Below are positions 42,840 through 51,692 of a stretch of DNA of 64,000 nucleotides, in pieces. Each line of letters starts with the position of its first letter. The first letter of the stretch is position 1. The notes beneath the pieces were generated by a model. The model was not told the origin of the DNA. It ran no database searches and saw only the letters and a program-made list of their open reading frames with translations. The stretch is from Methanoculleus methanifontis (GTDB lineage: Archaea; Halobacteriota; Methanomicrobia; Methanomicrobiales; Methanoculleaceae), in assembly GCF_030464365.1 (NCBI RefSeq), contig NZ_VCYI01000013.1, positions 1-64,000 on the forward strand, in the 5' to 3' direction. The translations under genes and the position numbers were made by a program.

Positions 42840-44312
42840 ATGCGTTTGAAGACAGAACAGAAAAGAGTCAGAGAATCAATGAATCGCAGCCAAATACCCG
42901 TGAGTATCTTCGACCATCTCCAGCAGCCGGCGCTTGTCCTCGACTGCGAAGGGCGGGTGATCGTCTGGAACGACAGCATGGAGCGGTACACCGGCGTTCC
43001 GGCAGAAGAGATCGTTGGAAAAGGGGATTACGCTCATGGAAAAGCGTTATTCGGCGAGGTGTGCCCTACACTGGCAAACTGCATCCTGACTCACGGCGAA
43101 GCCGGGAGCGGCCACTACTGCCTGCTGCATCACGAAGGCGAAGAGTTGCTTGCCGAGTCGCAGATCCCCGCACGACCCGGGAGAGTGGTCGTCTGTATGG
43201 CCGCTCCCCTCTACGACACCGGCGGGCGGCAGATCGGTGCGGTCGAGACCATCCGCGAGGGGCCACAGGATAAGGCGGTCGACGAGTCCCGCGGCGCACC
43301 GGAAGAACAGGTGCGGATCCTGGCAAGCACTCTGCCCGACATGATCTTCACGCTCAACAGGGACGGCATCTTCACCCAGTTCTTCTGGACCGGCGGCTGG
43401 AACCAGGGCGTGAACCCCGAAGACGTCGTGGGCAGGACACCTCACGCCCTGTTCCCACCGGAGGAGGCCGATTACCTGGCCGGGGCAGCGCACTGGGCTA
43501 TCGAGACAGGGGAGGCCGTATCGGAGACCCGATCGTTTCCGTGGCGCGGGGAAGTGCGGTCGTTCCAGGTCGCCATCCACCCCCTGCACAACGCTTCCGG
43601 GGAGACCGTGGCCGCGACCGGGGTAAGCCGGGAGATCACCCGGGAGATCGCCGGCGAACAGGCCAGCCGGCTCTCCAGCCTCTACCTCGACCTGCTCGGC
43701 ACCGATATCTACAACACCAACATGGTTGCGGCAACGGTCATCGAGATGCTCCGCGACCGGCTCTCCGGCGAGGAGGCAGAACTCGCCCAGAGGGTCAAGA
43801 TCTCGATCGAGCAGGGGATCAACGTCATCAAGAACGTCGAACTCATGACCGCGCTCGACAAACACAGCATCCGCCTGGAACCGGTCGACCTCTCCGCCGC
43901 CATCCACGATCAGATGCAGCGGTACGCGGGCATCGATATCAGGTATGAAGGCGGAACCTGCATGGTCTGGGCAAATCCGCTTATCGAGCACATCATATCC
44001 AACCTGATCAGCAACAGCATCAAGTTCGGCGGCATGAAGGTCCGGATCGAGGTATCCGTCATGGAGACCGCAGACACCGTGGTGCTCTCCATCGCCGATA
44101 CCGGTATCGGCATACCGGATCACCTAAAGCCGAACATCTTTGATCGCTTCAGTCGGGAGGGGAGCAAAAACCCCTCCGGAGGCAGGGGTCTCGGGCTTCA
44201 CATCGTCAAGACCCTGGCGAACCGCTACGGCGGACGCGTCTGGGCAGCCGACCGGGTTCCCGGGAAACCGGAGGAAGGAGCGGCAATAAAACTCATCCTG
44301 CAGAAGTGCTAG
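42840..44312 (+). CDS. PAS-domain sensor histidine kinase-like protein lacking the phospho-acceptor His
   Basis: About 490 residues (ATG 42840; ATG 42879 is an alternative). Soluble. Two PAS domains (about 18-135 and 165-280; VSIFDHLQQPALVLDCEGRV, DMIFTLNRDGIFTQFFW), then a dimerisation helix pair and an HATPase_c domain with N-box ISNLISNSIKF, G1 DTGIGIP, F-box FDRFSREG and G2 GRGLGLHIVK. In related methanogen kinases the dimerisation helix reads LMGHDINN; here the equivalent segment is LLGTDIYN with Thr288 where His is expected. No response regulator is adjacent. It may be a non-canonical or regulatory kinase. Confidence 0.8.
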   Translation: MRLKTEQKRVRESMNRSQIPVSIFDHLQQPALVLDCEGRVIVWNDSMERYTGVPAEEIVGKGDYAHGKALFGEVCPTLANCILTHGEAGSGHYCLLHHEGEELLAESQIPARPGRVVVCMAAPLYDTGGRQIGAVETIREGPQDKAVDESRGAPEEQVRILASTLPDMIFTLNRDGIFTQFFWTGGWNQGVNPEDVVGRTPHALFPPEEADYLAGAAHWAIETGEAVSETRSFPWRGEVRSFQVAIHPLHNASGETVAATGVSREITREIAGEQASRLSSLYLDLLGTDIYNTNMVAATVIEMLRDRLSGEEAELAQRVKISIEQGINVIKNVELMTALDKHSIRLEPVDLSAAIHDQMQRYAGIDIRYEGGTCMVWANPLIEHIISNLISNSIKFGGMKVRIEVSVMETADTVVLSIADTGIGIPDHLKPNIFDRFSREGSKNPSGGRGLGLHIVKTLANRYGGRVWAADRVPGKPEEGAAIKLILQKC

Positions 44313-44403
44313 GCTCCCCCTCCCCGACACCCGCGAGGTACTCAGGTATATATCCCGCGAGCGACTATATCATACCGCATCATTCCCATTGGGGACTGCT
44401 TCA

Positions 44404-44844
44404 ATGATACGAACCATATGCTTTAAAGAACGAAGATATATCGAAGAGTTGCGAATACTGACCCGGGCGACCGCACTGGACTGCATCATCGACGAGCGTT
44501 TCGACCGCATAGTATACCTCATAAGAGAAGGAGACATGGGTCTCGCCATCGGTCGAAAGGGAAGCAATATCCGGAAGATGCAGAGAGTTCTCGGAAAACG
44601 CATCGAGATGGTCGAATATTCCCCCCAGATCGAGCAGTTCACGAAGAACGTCTTCAAGCCTGCCAGCGTCGTCGGCGTCGCGAAAGGAGATGACAGGAAA
44701 CTCTCGGTGTATATCAGCCAAAACGACCTCGGCATCGCCATAGGAAAAGGCGGGTGCACCATCGAGAAGGCACGGCTCCTGCTTGCCCGGTACTTCGATA
44801 CCGAACTCGGTGAAGTGCTCGCAGGAGGTGACGCCCATGAATGA
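44404..44844 (+). CDS. nusA: Archaeal NusA-like KH-domain protein
   Basis: 146 residues with two KH domains, each with a GxxG loop (LAIGRKGSNIRKM; LAIGKGGCTIEKA). Archaeal NusA consists only of this KH pair and binds RNA in transcription elongation or termination. The usual archaeal nusA lies in the RNA polymerase/ribosomal protein operon; here it sits with hisE, so this may be a relocated or second copy. ATG 44404 preferred over TTG 44389. Its stop overlaps hisE by 8 nt. TATA-like ACTATATC about 32-39 nt upstream. Confidence 0.8.
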   Translation: MIRTICFKERRYIEELRILTRATALDCIIDERFDRIVYLIREGDMGLAIGRKGSNIRKMQRVLGKRIEMVEYSPQIEQFTKNVFKPASVVGVAKGDDRKLSVYISQNDLGIAIGKGGCTIEKARLLLARYFDTELGEVLAGGDAHE

Positions 44845-45130
44845 TTGGAACATCCTCGAAGAGGTCTGGCAGGTTATCCAGGACCGCGCGGAGCATCCGT
44901 CTGCTGAAAGCTACGTCAGTTCCGTCCTGACCCACCGGAAAGGAATCGACAAATCCCTCGAAAAGGTCGGCGAAGAAGCGGTCGAGTTCATCCTTGCCGC
45001 AAAAAACCAGGTTCCAGAGAGAACGGTCTCTGAAGCGGCCGATCTCCTCTTCCACCTGCTGGTGGCGCTCCGGGCGTCGGGCACCGACGTCAGTGACGTG
45101 CTCGACGAACTCGCAGCGCGCCGGAAGTAA
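44837..45130 (+). CDS. hisE: Phosphoribosyl-ATP pyrophosphatase HisE
   Basis: 97 residues, all-alpha MazG-like fold. It hydrolyses phosphoribosyl-ATP to phosphoribosyl-AMP, the second step of histidine synthesis. RKGIDKSLEKVGEEAVEFILAAKN and EAADLLFHLLVAL carry the metal-binding glutamates and aspartate. ATG 44837 overlaps the nusA end. No other his gene is in the window. Adjacent stop codons with the convergent DUF151 gene leave no spacer. Confidence 0.92.
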   Translation: MNDWNILEEVWQVIQDRAEHPSAESYVSSVLTHRKGIDKSLEKVGEEAVEFILAAKNQVPERTVSEAADLLFHLLVALRASGTDVSDVLDELAARRK

Positions 45131-45577
45131 TCAGAGATACTCCTTCAGGTCGACCATCCTCGGGAGATCGTCCTTCTTTACCGCCGCCGTCTCCACGACC
45201 GTATCCTCGATCATGATCGGCGCCCGGTAGCGCAGAGCAATGGCTATCCCGTCGCTCGGCCGGCAGTCCATGATCTCGGTTCGCGATCCCTGCCGGAGAA
45301 GGAGTTTGGCGTAGAAGACCCCCTCTTCCAGGGAATCGATGTGCAGGGCATCGAGACCGATCTCAAAGTTCCGAAACACCTCGACGATGAGATCGTGGGT
45401 GATGGGGCGGGGGAGCATCTCGCTGTTGAGCGCGTTGCTGATCGAGATCGCTTCCCAGAGTCCGACGTAAATGGGTATCGTGCTGTCGCCCCCGGCATCC
45501 AGGACAACCGTCGGCGCTGCTCCCATCTCGCTCACCGACATGAACACACCCTGCACCCTGCAACTTTGAGTCGTCAT
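45131..45577 (-). CDS. Bifunctional nuclease family (DUF151) protein
   Basis: 148 residues from ATG 45577, which has a GGTGAT site just upstream. BFN/DUF151 signature: PIYVGLWEAISISNAL, RPITHDLIVEVFRNF, FYAKLLLRQG and DCRPSDGIAIALRYRAPI. A DNase/RNase activity is described for relatives; the physiological role in archaea is unclear. Soluble, conserved across archaea and bacteria. No operon partner. Confidence 0.88.
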   Translation of the reverse strand: MTTQSCRVQGVFMSVSEMGAAPTVVLDAGGDSTIPIYVGLWEAISISNALNSEMLPRPITHDLIVEVFRNFEIGLDALHIDSLEEGVFYAKLLLRQGSRTEIMDCRPSDGIAIALRYRAPIMIEDTVVETAAVKKDDLPRMVDLKEYL

Positions 45578-45623
45578 GTGATCACCTGACATCAGTCTTC
45601 TGATGTTTAAACCTTGGGGTCAA

Positions 45624-46664
45624 TTATCGCTGTTTTTTGGCACGGGCAAGAAACTCGCGCCGGACAATGACAAGGCTCGAAAGGAGACCGAGAAGGATGT
45701 TCAGGTAGTAGAGGATCAGCCGCCAGAGGAGGACGAAGACACCCACAATCGCTGACGGGACGAAGAGGCTGTAGAGCGATGTGGCGCTGATTTCCGCAAC
45801 GCCCGAACCCCCGGGCGTGAGCGGGATCATCATGATGATGGCGATGACGAGCTGGACGACGAACGACTCGATGAGATACGGGGGCTGCCCGAGACCCACA
45901 AGAAGCAGCGACGCGATGACGAACTCCGAAAACCAGAAGAGCATGGTGAAGAACATCCCCCATACGAGACCGCTCTTGCCGTGGTTCACAAACTTGACGA
46001 GCCCCTGGTTGAAGTTGTCCACCTCGCGGTCGATCGTCTCCAGCAGGTTTTCGAGCCGTTTTAGGTGCCAGCGCCGGTCAATCCACCGCGAGATCCCTTT
46101 GAGCGCCCGTTTGAGGTAATCCGGGTTCTTGACGGAGTAGACGAAGATCAGCACGAAGAGGGTGACGAAGATCCAGGCGACGTACATCGTGACGCTCAGC
46201 CCGCTGAACCCCGAGGTGAGACTGCTCCAGTAACTACCGAGGAAGAGCATGGCGAAGGCCCCGAGTGCCCCGAGAACGATACCGTCAAGGATCCGCTCCA
46301 TGATGACGATGGCAGTGGCGTCCCCGACCGGAACGCCCGCCCGGTAGAGTTCATGCACCCTGACCGGTTCTCCGCCCGCCTGGGACGGGGTTACCGCCGC
46401 AACGAGCATATTGGCCAGCACCAGGTTCAGGCAGTGCGTGAGGTGTACCCGGTGCCCGAGCGACGCCGACATCTTCTGGATGCGGAGCGACCAGAACCCG
46501 AGCGAGAGGATGTGAACGAGGACGGCGAGAACCAGGAACAATGGGTTTATCCGGCTGAGGTGCTCGATCGTCGACTCGTCGACGGTGAAGTACAGAACGC
46601 CCGCCATGACAAGAGCGCTGAAACTGAACGAGACGAACAGCCACTTCCACTGAGACTTCTTCAT
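45624..46664 (-). CDS. LPG synthetase-like/UPF0104 integral membrane flippase-domain protein
   Basis: 346 residues from ATG 46664 directly after a GGAGG. About eight transmembrane helices; family motifs ANMLVAAVTPSQAGGEPVRVHEL and MMIPLTPGGSGVAEISATSLY correspond to the conserved loops of the lysylphosphatidylglycerol synthase transmembrane (DUF2156-less) family. Such proteins are thought to move lipids or lipid-linked glycans; the substrate here is not known. Confidence 0.82.
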   Translation of the reverse strand: MKKSQWKWLFVSFSFSALVMAGVLYFTVDESTIEHLSRINPLFLVLAVLVHILSLGFWSLRIQKMSASLGHRVHLTHCLNLVLANMLVAAVTPSQAGGEPVRVHELYRAGVPVGDATAIVIMERILDGIVLGALGAFAMLFLGSYWSSLTSGFSGLSVTMYVAWIFVTLFVLIFVYSVKNPDYLKRALKGISRWIDRRWHLKRLENLLETIDREVDNFNQGLVKFVNHGKSGLVWGMFFTMLFWFSEFVIASLLLVGLGQPPYLIESFVVQLVIAIIMMIPLTPGGSGVAEISATSLYSLFVPSAIVGVFVLLWRLILYYLNILLGLLSSLVIVRREFLARAKKQR

Positions 46665-46888
46665 CCTCCACGCTCCCGGGCACGGGGACGGCACCCGTAA
46701 CGACCGTCCCCCTCACCCCCTCTTGCGCCCTGCAGCCGTTTGCGAACGCTCGGGCAGCACAGGGGGAAATACCCGAATTTTTATTACTAGAAATATCGTG
46801 CGGCTACTATTTAACGATGGTTTATCGAAAAATCGATAGAGCCGGGAATCTGTGGGATAAGAGGCAAAAGGAGCAGGATAACCCGATC

Positions 46889-47458
46889 CTAGACAGTGAA
46901 GAGGTGCCGCTCCCCGGTTATCCGAAACAGCCCCACGCGGATACCGGCATCGAGCCAGGCATAACCGTAGCTGAACCGGGCGAGGGCGGCAGCGCGGTCG
47001 CCGGCATCGAGGTATGCTACACCCTGCGCATACCAGGCGCGTGCCGCCGAGTAAAACTCCCCGGCCCCTGCGTGAAGCGGGCTCGCCTCGTCCGCCGCCG
47101 TCTCGACCGCTCCGAGAGCCGCATCAAGCATCCACCGGTAGCGGTGCGTCTTCTCCTCGAGGTGCGCATCCTGCGATTCCGGTATGGACGCATCCACCGT
47201 CTCCGGGGGATGGGCAATGGAAGGTTCCAGCAGCCCGAGGCGCAAGCCGGCGTCAAGCCAGCCGAGCCCATAGGCAAACGCGGCGAGGGCGTTCACCCGG
47301 TCACCCCCCCGGAGAAACGCGAACCCGTCGCTTTGGTAGGCCACAGCCATCTCGAGCACCTCCCCGGCCGCCCGGCAGAGAAGGGTATCCTCCGGGACGG
47401 CGATCCCAGCCAGGGAAAGGACCTCTCCATAGAGAGCGCCGTAGTCGTCGAGGTTCAT
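46889..47458 (-). CDS. DUF357 protein with two tandem DUF357-like halves
   Basis: 189 residues. The first half (about 27-82: [20 protein letters not shown]... [20 protein letters not shown]) and second half (about 135-182: [19 protein letters not shown]... [19 protein letters not shown]) are clear repeats of the helical DUF357 unit, so the gene arose by internal duplication. Start overlaps the dphB stop as ATGA, indicating coupling to diphthamide synthesis or translation. Function of DUF357 is unknown. Confidence 0.82.
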   Translation of the reverse strand: MNLDDYGALYGEVLSLAGIAVPEDTLLCRAAGEVLEMAVAYQSDGFAFLRGGDRVNALAAFAYGLGWLDAGLRLGLLEPSIAHPPETVDASIPESQDAHLEEKTHRYRWMLDAALGAVETAADEASPLHAGAGEFYSAARAWYAQGVAYLDAGDRAAALARFSYGYAWLDAGIRVGLFRITGERHLFTV

Positions 47459-48207
47459 AGGCCGGCGAAGGTCTCCAGGTACTCGCGCTCCATGGGGTGG
47501 AGGTCCGCCGGCACCGCGAGGATATGGAGCGGAGGGCCGAAATCCGTCTCCTTGAGTTTCGCACCGGTTCCAGCGGCAACCACCGGGTGTTCCGACCCCG
47601 CCCGGGCGATCCCCACGTAGAGCGCGGGCGGTTCGATGCCGCGCTTCTGTGCCATCTCCTCGAGAACGGCGATCGCCTCCGGGACGCTCATGTAACGGTC
47701 GTTCTGGATATCCAGGTAGACGAGCGTATGGAGGTTCTGCGCAAGGTTCGCCGCGACCGTCTCGATGGGAGCCGTCGGGAACCAGCCCTTCGCGGGGAAC
47801 GGCACCGAGCAGGACTTCCCGAACCGGTAGTTCTGCAGGCCCGAGAGGCCCGAGACCGCGCTCGATATGGACGAAGCGTGGATGATGGAGGTCTCAACCC
47901 CCGCGGCGGCCGCCCGCATCCGGAGGTCGGCGTGCGTCGTCGAGACCATGGGGTCACCCCCGGTCAGGAACGCTGCCCGGCCGGCGGCGGCGCAATCGAG
48001 GATCTCGCGGGGGTTCTGCTCGACGTCCTCCCGGCCGAGCACCCGGATTTCCTTGCCAAAGAACGCTTCCATCGCGGCGACGTCCGTCCCCATCAGCCGC
48101 GAGGTATACGCCTCTAAAAAGACGGTATCAGCGTTCCGGACACACTCGAGGCCTTTGACCGATATGTCCCCGAGGTCGTAGAGCCCGAGGCCCACAAACG
48201 TCAGCAT
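47455..48207 (-). CDS. dphB: Diphthine synthase DphB
   Basis: 250 residues, SAM-dependent methyltransferase of the tetrapyrrole methylase fold. It methylates the 3-amino-3-carboxypropyl-histidine of archaeal EF-2 in diphthamide synthesis. Typical segments: [60 protein letters not shown] and [18 protein letters not shown] 48207 gives the exact family N-terminus. Confidence 0.95.
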   Translation of the reverse strand: MLTFVGLGLYDLGDISVKGLECVRNADTVFLEAYTSRLMGTDVAAMEAFFGKEIRVLGREDVEQNPREILDCAAAGRAAFLTGGDPMVSTTHADLRMRAAAAGVETSIIHASSISSAVSGLSGLQNYRFGKSCSVPFPAKGWFPTAPIETVAANLAQNLHTLVYLDIQNDRYMSVPEAIAVLEEMAQKRGIEPPALYVGIARAGSEHPVVAAGTGAKLKETDFGPPLHILAVPADLHPMEREYLETFAGL

Positions 48208-48271
48208 CGACACCACACCCCTAGAACTGGGGGCGCAACCCAGCCGGGATGCGGCTGCATGGAATCCGTCA

Positions 48272-49006
48272 TCATTCCTCAATCGTCAGTGTTCCATCGT
48301 CGTAGAAGTAACGGATCCAGGGGGTCGTCCTCCCGTGGATGCCGATGATGCGGAACTCCCGCTCCACCGGGTCGCTCCCATCATCAGTCCTCACCTCGAT
48401 GACCGTATTCATCAACTGCTTGATCGTGGCGACGGTTCGCCTGTCGAACGACTGGCTGTTGAGGGTGTAGATCCCGATCCCTTCCAGTTTCTTCACCCGG
48501 TTGGTGATCACGTGGAGGAACTTGTAGGTCACCTCCAGCTGCGCATACATAAGAAGCGTCGAGACCGAGTGGAGGGAGAGCCGGATCGGCGGAGGCATCG
48601 GGCCCGGAGGCATCGGGCCCGGAGGATCGGCCATCACCCCTTTTTTCCACATATCCTCCACCATCCGGGAGAGCTTGATCCCCATGCTGGTCAGGCCGAG
48701 AGGGCTCGTGACGAACTTTGCCCTTGCCGTGTCCCGCAGGGTGGGTACCGAACTCTTCGTGACCGCGTCGATGATCCCAACCCGATTCCTGGCCGCCCCA
48801 TACCTGCGGAGCGCATCGACAGCGTCGGAGGCGCGCTCGTCGGTCGAGATGGCAACAGTCCATTCCCCGGCACGGGGAGAGGCTACCCGGTACGCCAGGA
48901 GCTCCGCGTAGGAGAGAGGGGGCGCCAGCAGGAGAACGTTTGTGGCGGCCCACAGGCCTTAGTACTCCCTGTCAATCATCGGGATGCCGGTTTCGTAGGT
49001 GTACAT
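48272..49006 (-). pseudogene. RecA/KaiC-like protein with in-frame TAA and degenerate Walker A
   Basis: The frame from ATG 49006 to the stop at 48272 covers 244 codons interrupted only by TAA at 48959-48961 (codon 16). Before it reads MYTYETGIPMIDREY, after it WAATNVLLLAPPLSYAELLA, matching the N-terminus of archaeal RAD55/KaiC-like proteins. No ATG, GTG or TTG follows in frame until 48685. The P-loop is replaced by APPLSYAE, so ATP binding is doubtful. The rest is well kept (VAISTDERASDAV, FVTSPLGLTSMGIKLSRM, GIGIYTLNSQSFDRRTVATI). A 15-bp unit is duplicated at 48591-48620. Between dphB and feoB on the same strand. Confidence 0.7.
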
Positions 49007-49019
49007 ATTGTTATACCAG

Positions 49020-50870
49020 TTATGACAGGAGAAAGTGGATAAGGCTCCCGATCAGGAGCCCGAGGGCGACCGTGTAGACCGTGATCGCGACCGTGATCCG
49101 TGAGCCGACCTCGCGCAGGAGAACCGTGATCGTCGCAAGGCAGGGGACGAAGAGGACGGTCACGACTGCAAAGATGTAGAGCTGGAGCGACGAGAGCACC
49201 GCCCCGAGGTCAGCGGTGCCCGCGAGGATCGCAAGGGTCTCGAACGCCATCTCTTTTCGAAGGATCCCGAAGATGAGCGCCGTCGCCGAGTAGCCGGGGA
49301 GGCCGAGGAGAGCCATGGTGTACGGCTCCACAAGCCCCTGGAAGAACGCCATAACGCCGAAGAACTCGAGCAGCCCGAGGACGACGCTTCCCACGAGGAG
49401 CAGGGGCATCGCGATGAAGAGGAACTCCGAGAGGCGCGACCAGGCCTTCTTCACCACCAGTTTCGGGTTGGGCCAGCGGAGCGGAACCATCTCCATGATC
49501 ATCCCGAACCGCTCGCCGGGTGTCACCTGGGAGAGGACGAGCCCGGTCGCGAGGATCAGGACAAAGACGATGGCGTATACGCTGAACGCCGCCGCGATGC
49601 CGACGAAACTGGCAACGATCCCGGCGATGATGACCGTTCTGGCCGAGCAGGGGACCATCGTGACCAGGAACGAAGCGATGATCCGCTCACGCCGGGAGCG
49701 CAGGAGCCGGATGCTCATGATGGCCGGCACGTTGCACCCGAACGCCAGGGTGAGGGGGATGACCGCCCCGCCGTGCATCCCGACCCGGTGCATCGCGTTG
49801 TCGGCAAGGAACGCCGCCCGGGTCATGTACCCGGAGTCTTCGAGGATGGAGATGATGATGTAGAAGAGGAAGACGTACGGGAACGCTATCCCGAGACCCG
49901 CCTGGAGCGCGAGCAGGATGGATACGCCCAGTTCTTCGGCGAGCGGCGGCAGCCCGAGCGCGACGAACGGTTGCATCGCGTAGACCTCAAAGAACTCCAC
50001 GATCAGTTCTTCAAGGAACGATCCCGTGACGAAGACGAAGAGGAGCATCCCGATGAGGATGCAGAGGAGGATCGGCATCCCGGGGATGAGCCGCGTCAGA
50101 ATGCTGTCCGGGTCGGTCTGGGGGAGTTCTGCCTCCTCCTTGATGGTGAGGTCGGCAATCCGGCGGGCGAAGTTGTGCCGGTTTGCCGCGATGATCTGGG
50201 CGACCGTCATCCGGTGCCGGGACTCGATCTCGTCGGAGATCGTCCGCGCCGCTTCGAGCAGTTCCGGGTTATCGCCGAACCCGAGAAGCGCACGGACGCT
50301 CTCCTTGCGGTCGGCACCGAACATCTTCTCGAGGCTCCGGACGGCCGCCTCGATGTGGTGGTCGTAGGGGATCTCGACCATCGACGGGCTCGAGGCGGCG
50401 AGGGCCGCCGGGACGATCAGGTCGATGTTCTTCCCCAGCGACGCCGCCGTCTGAACCACTTCGACGCCAAGAAGGTCGCGGATCGGCGCGGGATCGATCT
50501 CGAGCCCCTGTTTTGCGGCTTCGTCGGCCATGTTCAGCACGACGACCATCGGGAGGCCATATTCCGCCACCTGGAGGAGAAGGTAGAGATTGCGCTCGAG
50601 ACGGGTGACGTTTGTCACCACGATGACAGCATCGACGTCCTGCTGCTCAAGGAACCGGCGAACCAGACCTTCTTCGTCCGAATTTCCTTCCAGCGAGTAG
50701 ACCCCGGGCAGGTCTACGAGTTCGACAATCTCGCGCTGGAAACAGGTGTTGCCGCGCTGCAGCTCGATGGTGGTTCCGGGGTAGTTGCTCACCTCAACCC
50801 CGAGGCCGGTGAGCTGGTTGAAGATCAGGGATTTACCGACGCTGGGGTTGCCGATCAGCGCGAACCTCAT
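49020..50870 (-). CDS. feoB: Ferrous iron transporter FeoB
   Basis: 616 residues. N-terminal G domain with G1 GNPSVGKS, G2-like NYPGTTIEL, G3 DLPGVYSL, G4 NMAD, then a helical GDI region and about eight to ten membrane helices with the cysteine motifs AFGCNVPAI, TMVPCSARTVI and FVPCLATI, the two Gate-type repeats. It takes up Fe2+ coupled to GTP hydrolysis. ATG 50870 overlaps the stop of the DtxR-FeoA gene (ATGA). No separate feoA gene; the FeoA module is fused to the regulator. Confidence 0.95.
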   Translation of the reverse strand: MRFALIGNPSVGKSLIFNQLTGLGVEVSNYPGTTIELQRGNTCFQREIVELVDLPGVYSLEGNSDEEGLVRRFLEQQDVDAVIVVTNVTRLERNLYLLLQVAEYGLPMVVVLNMADEAAKQGLEIDPAPIRDLLGVEVVQTAASLGKNIDLIVPAALAASSPSMVEIPYDHHIEAAVRSLEKMFGADRKESVRALLGFGDNPELLEAARTISDEIESRHRMTVAQIIAANRHNFARRIADLTIKEEAELPQTDPDSILTRLIPGMPILLCILIGMLLFVFVTGSFLEELIVEFFEVYAMQPFVALGLPPLAEELGVSILLALQAGLGIAFPYVFLFYIIISILEDSGYMTRAAFLADNAMHRVGMHGGAVIPLTLAFGCNVPAIMSIRLLRSRRERIIASFLVTMVPCSARTVIIAGIVASFVGIAAAFSVYAIVFVLILATGLVLSQVTPGERFGMIMEMVPLRWPNPKLVVKKAWSRLSEFLFIAMPLLLVGSVVLGLLEFFGVMAFFQGLVEPYTMALLGLPGYSATALIFGILRKEMAFETLAILAGTADLGAVLSSLQLYIFAVVTVLFVPCLATITVLLREVGSRITVAITVYTVALGLLIGSLIHFLLS

Positions 50871-51499
50871 GGTGGACACGACTCCACGACGATCGATCTC
50901 GCGATCTCGGGGCTGATGGCGATATCGCAGCCTTTCACCCGGACTACGACGGACTCGTTCGGGAGTTTGCGCCGGATCTGCACGATTTCACCGGGGAAGA
51001 TGCCGAGATCAAGCAGCCTCCGGTGCCGCCGCTGACCGCGCGTCATCGCCACCCGGACGGTATCGCCTTCCTTGCAGTCGAGCAGCGTGCAGTCCTGCCC
51101 CCGGCACCGTCCAAACCGTCCCGGCGGAGACTGGGCGCCGTCCATGTAGGAGGAAAGCCGCTCGATGGTATCGTCGGATATCCCGTGCTCGAGGGTGCAG
51201 GCCTCCTTGCTCGCAGCATCCTCATCGACGCCGAGCATCTCCGTCAGGAAACACTGGAGAACGCGGTGCTTCCGCGTCACCTTCGCTGCCACCGAGGAAC
51301 CTTTCCCGGTAAGCCTGACGGCGTCGGCGTCCGCCCGCTCCAGGTATCCTTCCTCGACCAGTGAGGCGACGGTCGTCCCGGCGGTCTCCTTCCCGGTATT
51401 GAGGGCCGCCGCTATCTCGTCAAGCGTCGCCGCCCGGCCGCCGTTTTCCGTGAGCGTGAGGATCGCTTCGAGATAATCCTCAAACGTGGAAGGAAGCAT
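50867..51499 (-). CDS. DtxR/MntR-type iron regulator fused to FeoA domain
   Basis: 210 residues. Winged helix (EDYLEAILTLTENGGRAATLDEIAAAL, about 6-60), dimerisation/metal domain with EACTLEHGIS (E, C, E, H ligands), a cysteine-rich linker CRGQDCTLLDC, and a C-terminal FeoA/SH3-like domain (GDTVRVAMTRGQRRHRRLLDLGIFPGEIVQI). Likely represses feoB when iron is ample, and the FeoA domain may act directly with FeoB. Upstream of the ATG the direct repeat TTGTAG occurs twice within 25 nt (about 51502-51527, minus strand), a possible operator or promoter part. Confidence 0.9.
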   Translation of the reverse strand: MLPSTFEDYLEAILTLTENGGRAATLDEIAAALNTGKETAGTTVASLVEEGYLERADADAVRLTGKGSSVAAKVTRKHRVLQCFLTEMLGVDEDAASKEACTLEHGISDDTIERLSSYMDGAQSPPGRFGRCRGQDCTLLDCKEGDTVRVAMTRGQRRHRRLLDLGIFPGEIVQIRRKLPNESVVVRVKGCDIAISPEIARSIVVESCPP

Positions 51500-51501
51500 G
51501 C

Positions 51502-51540
51502 TACAAATTCTTTTACTTCTACAAGTTTATGGATTTGGGT
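51502..51540 (-). promoter_or_regulatory. AT-rich promoter/operator of DtxR-feoB operon
   Basis: AT-rich stretch in GC-rich DNA immediately upstream of ATG 51499. On the minus strand it reads CCATAAACTTG-TAGAAGTAAAAG-AATTTGTAG, with a TATA-like ATAAAC and two TTGTAG copies. A site for the DtxR protein is inferred from position, not shown. Confidence 0.4.
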
Positions 51541-51692
51541 AGTGCCCCGGGAATCGGGGCACGATACGGGGAGAGGGTGTGCTGTGTCGTGGCAGGGGTT
51601 GAGATCTCTGCCGGAGTCGCGATCGACGGGTATCCTGCAGGTGCGCCCGGAGAGCATCAACGGCTATATGGTTTTGAGGAGGAACAGTGATC

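Noticed and set aside
46817-47620. 267-residue plus-strand frame opposite DUF357 and dphB
   Set aside because: Antisense shadow; DUF357 repeats and dphB motifs are on the minus strand.
48959-48961. Recoding of the in-frame stop as pyrrolysine or selenocysteine
   Set aside because: The codon is TAA, whereas pyrrolysine uses TAG and selenocysteine TGA; no recoding hairpin or pyl gene is visible.
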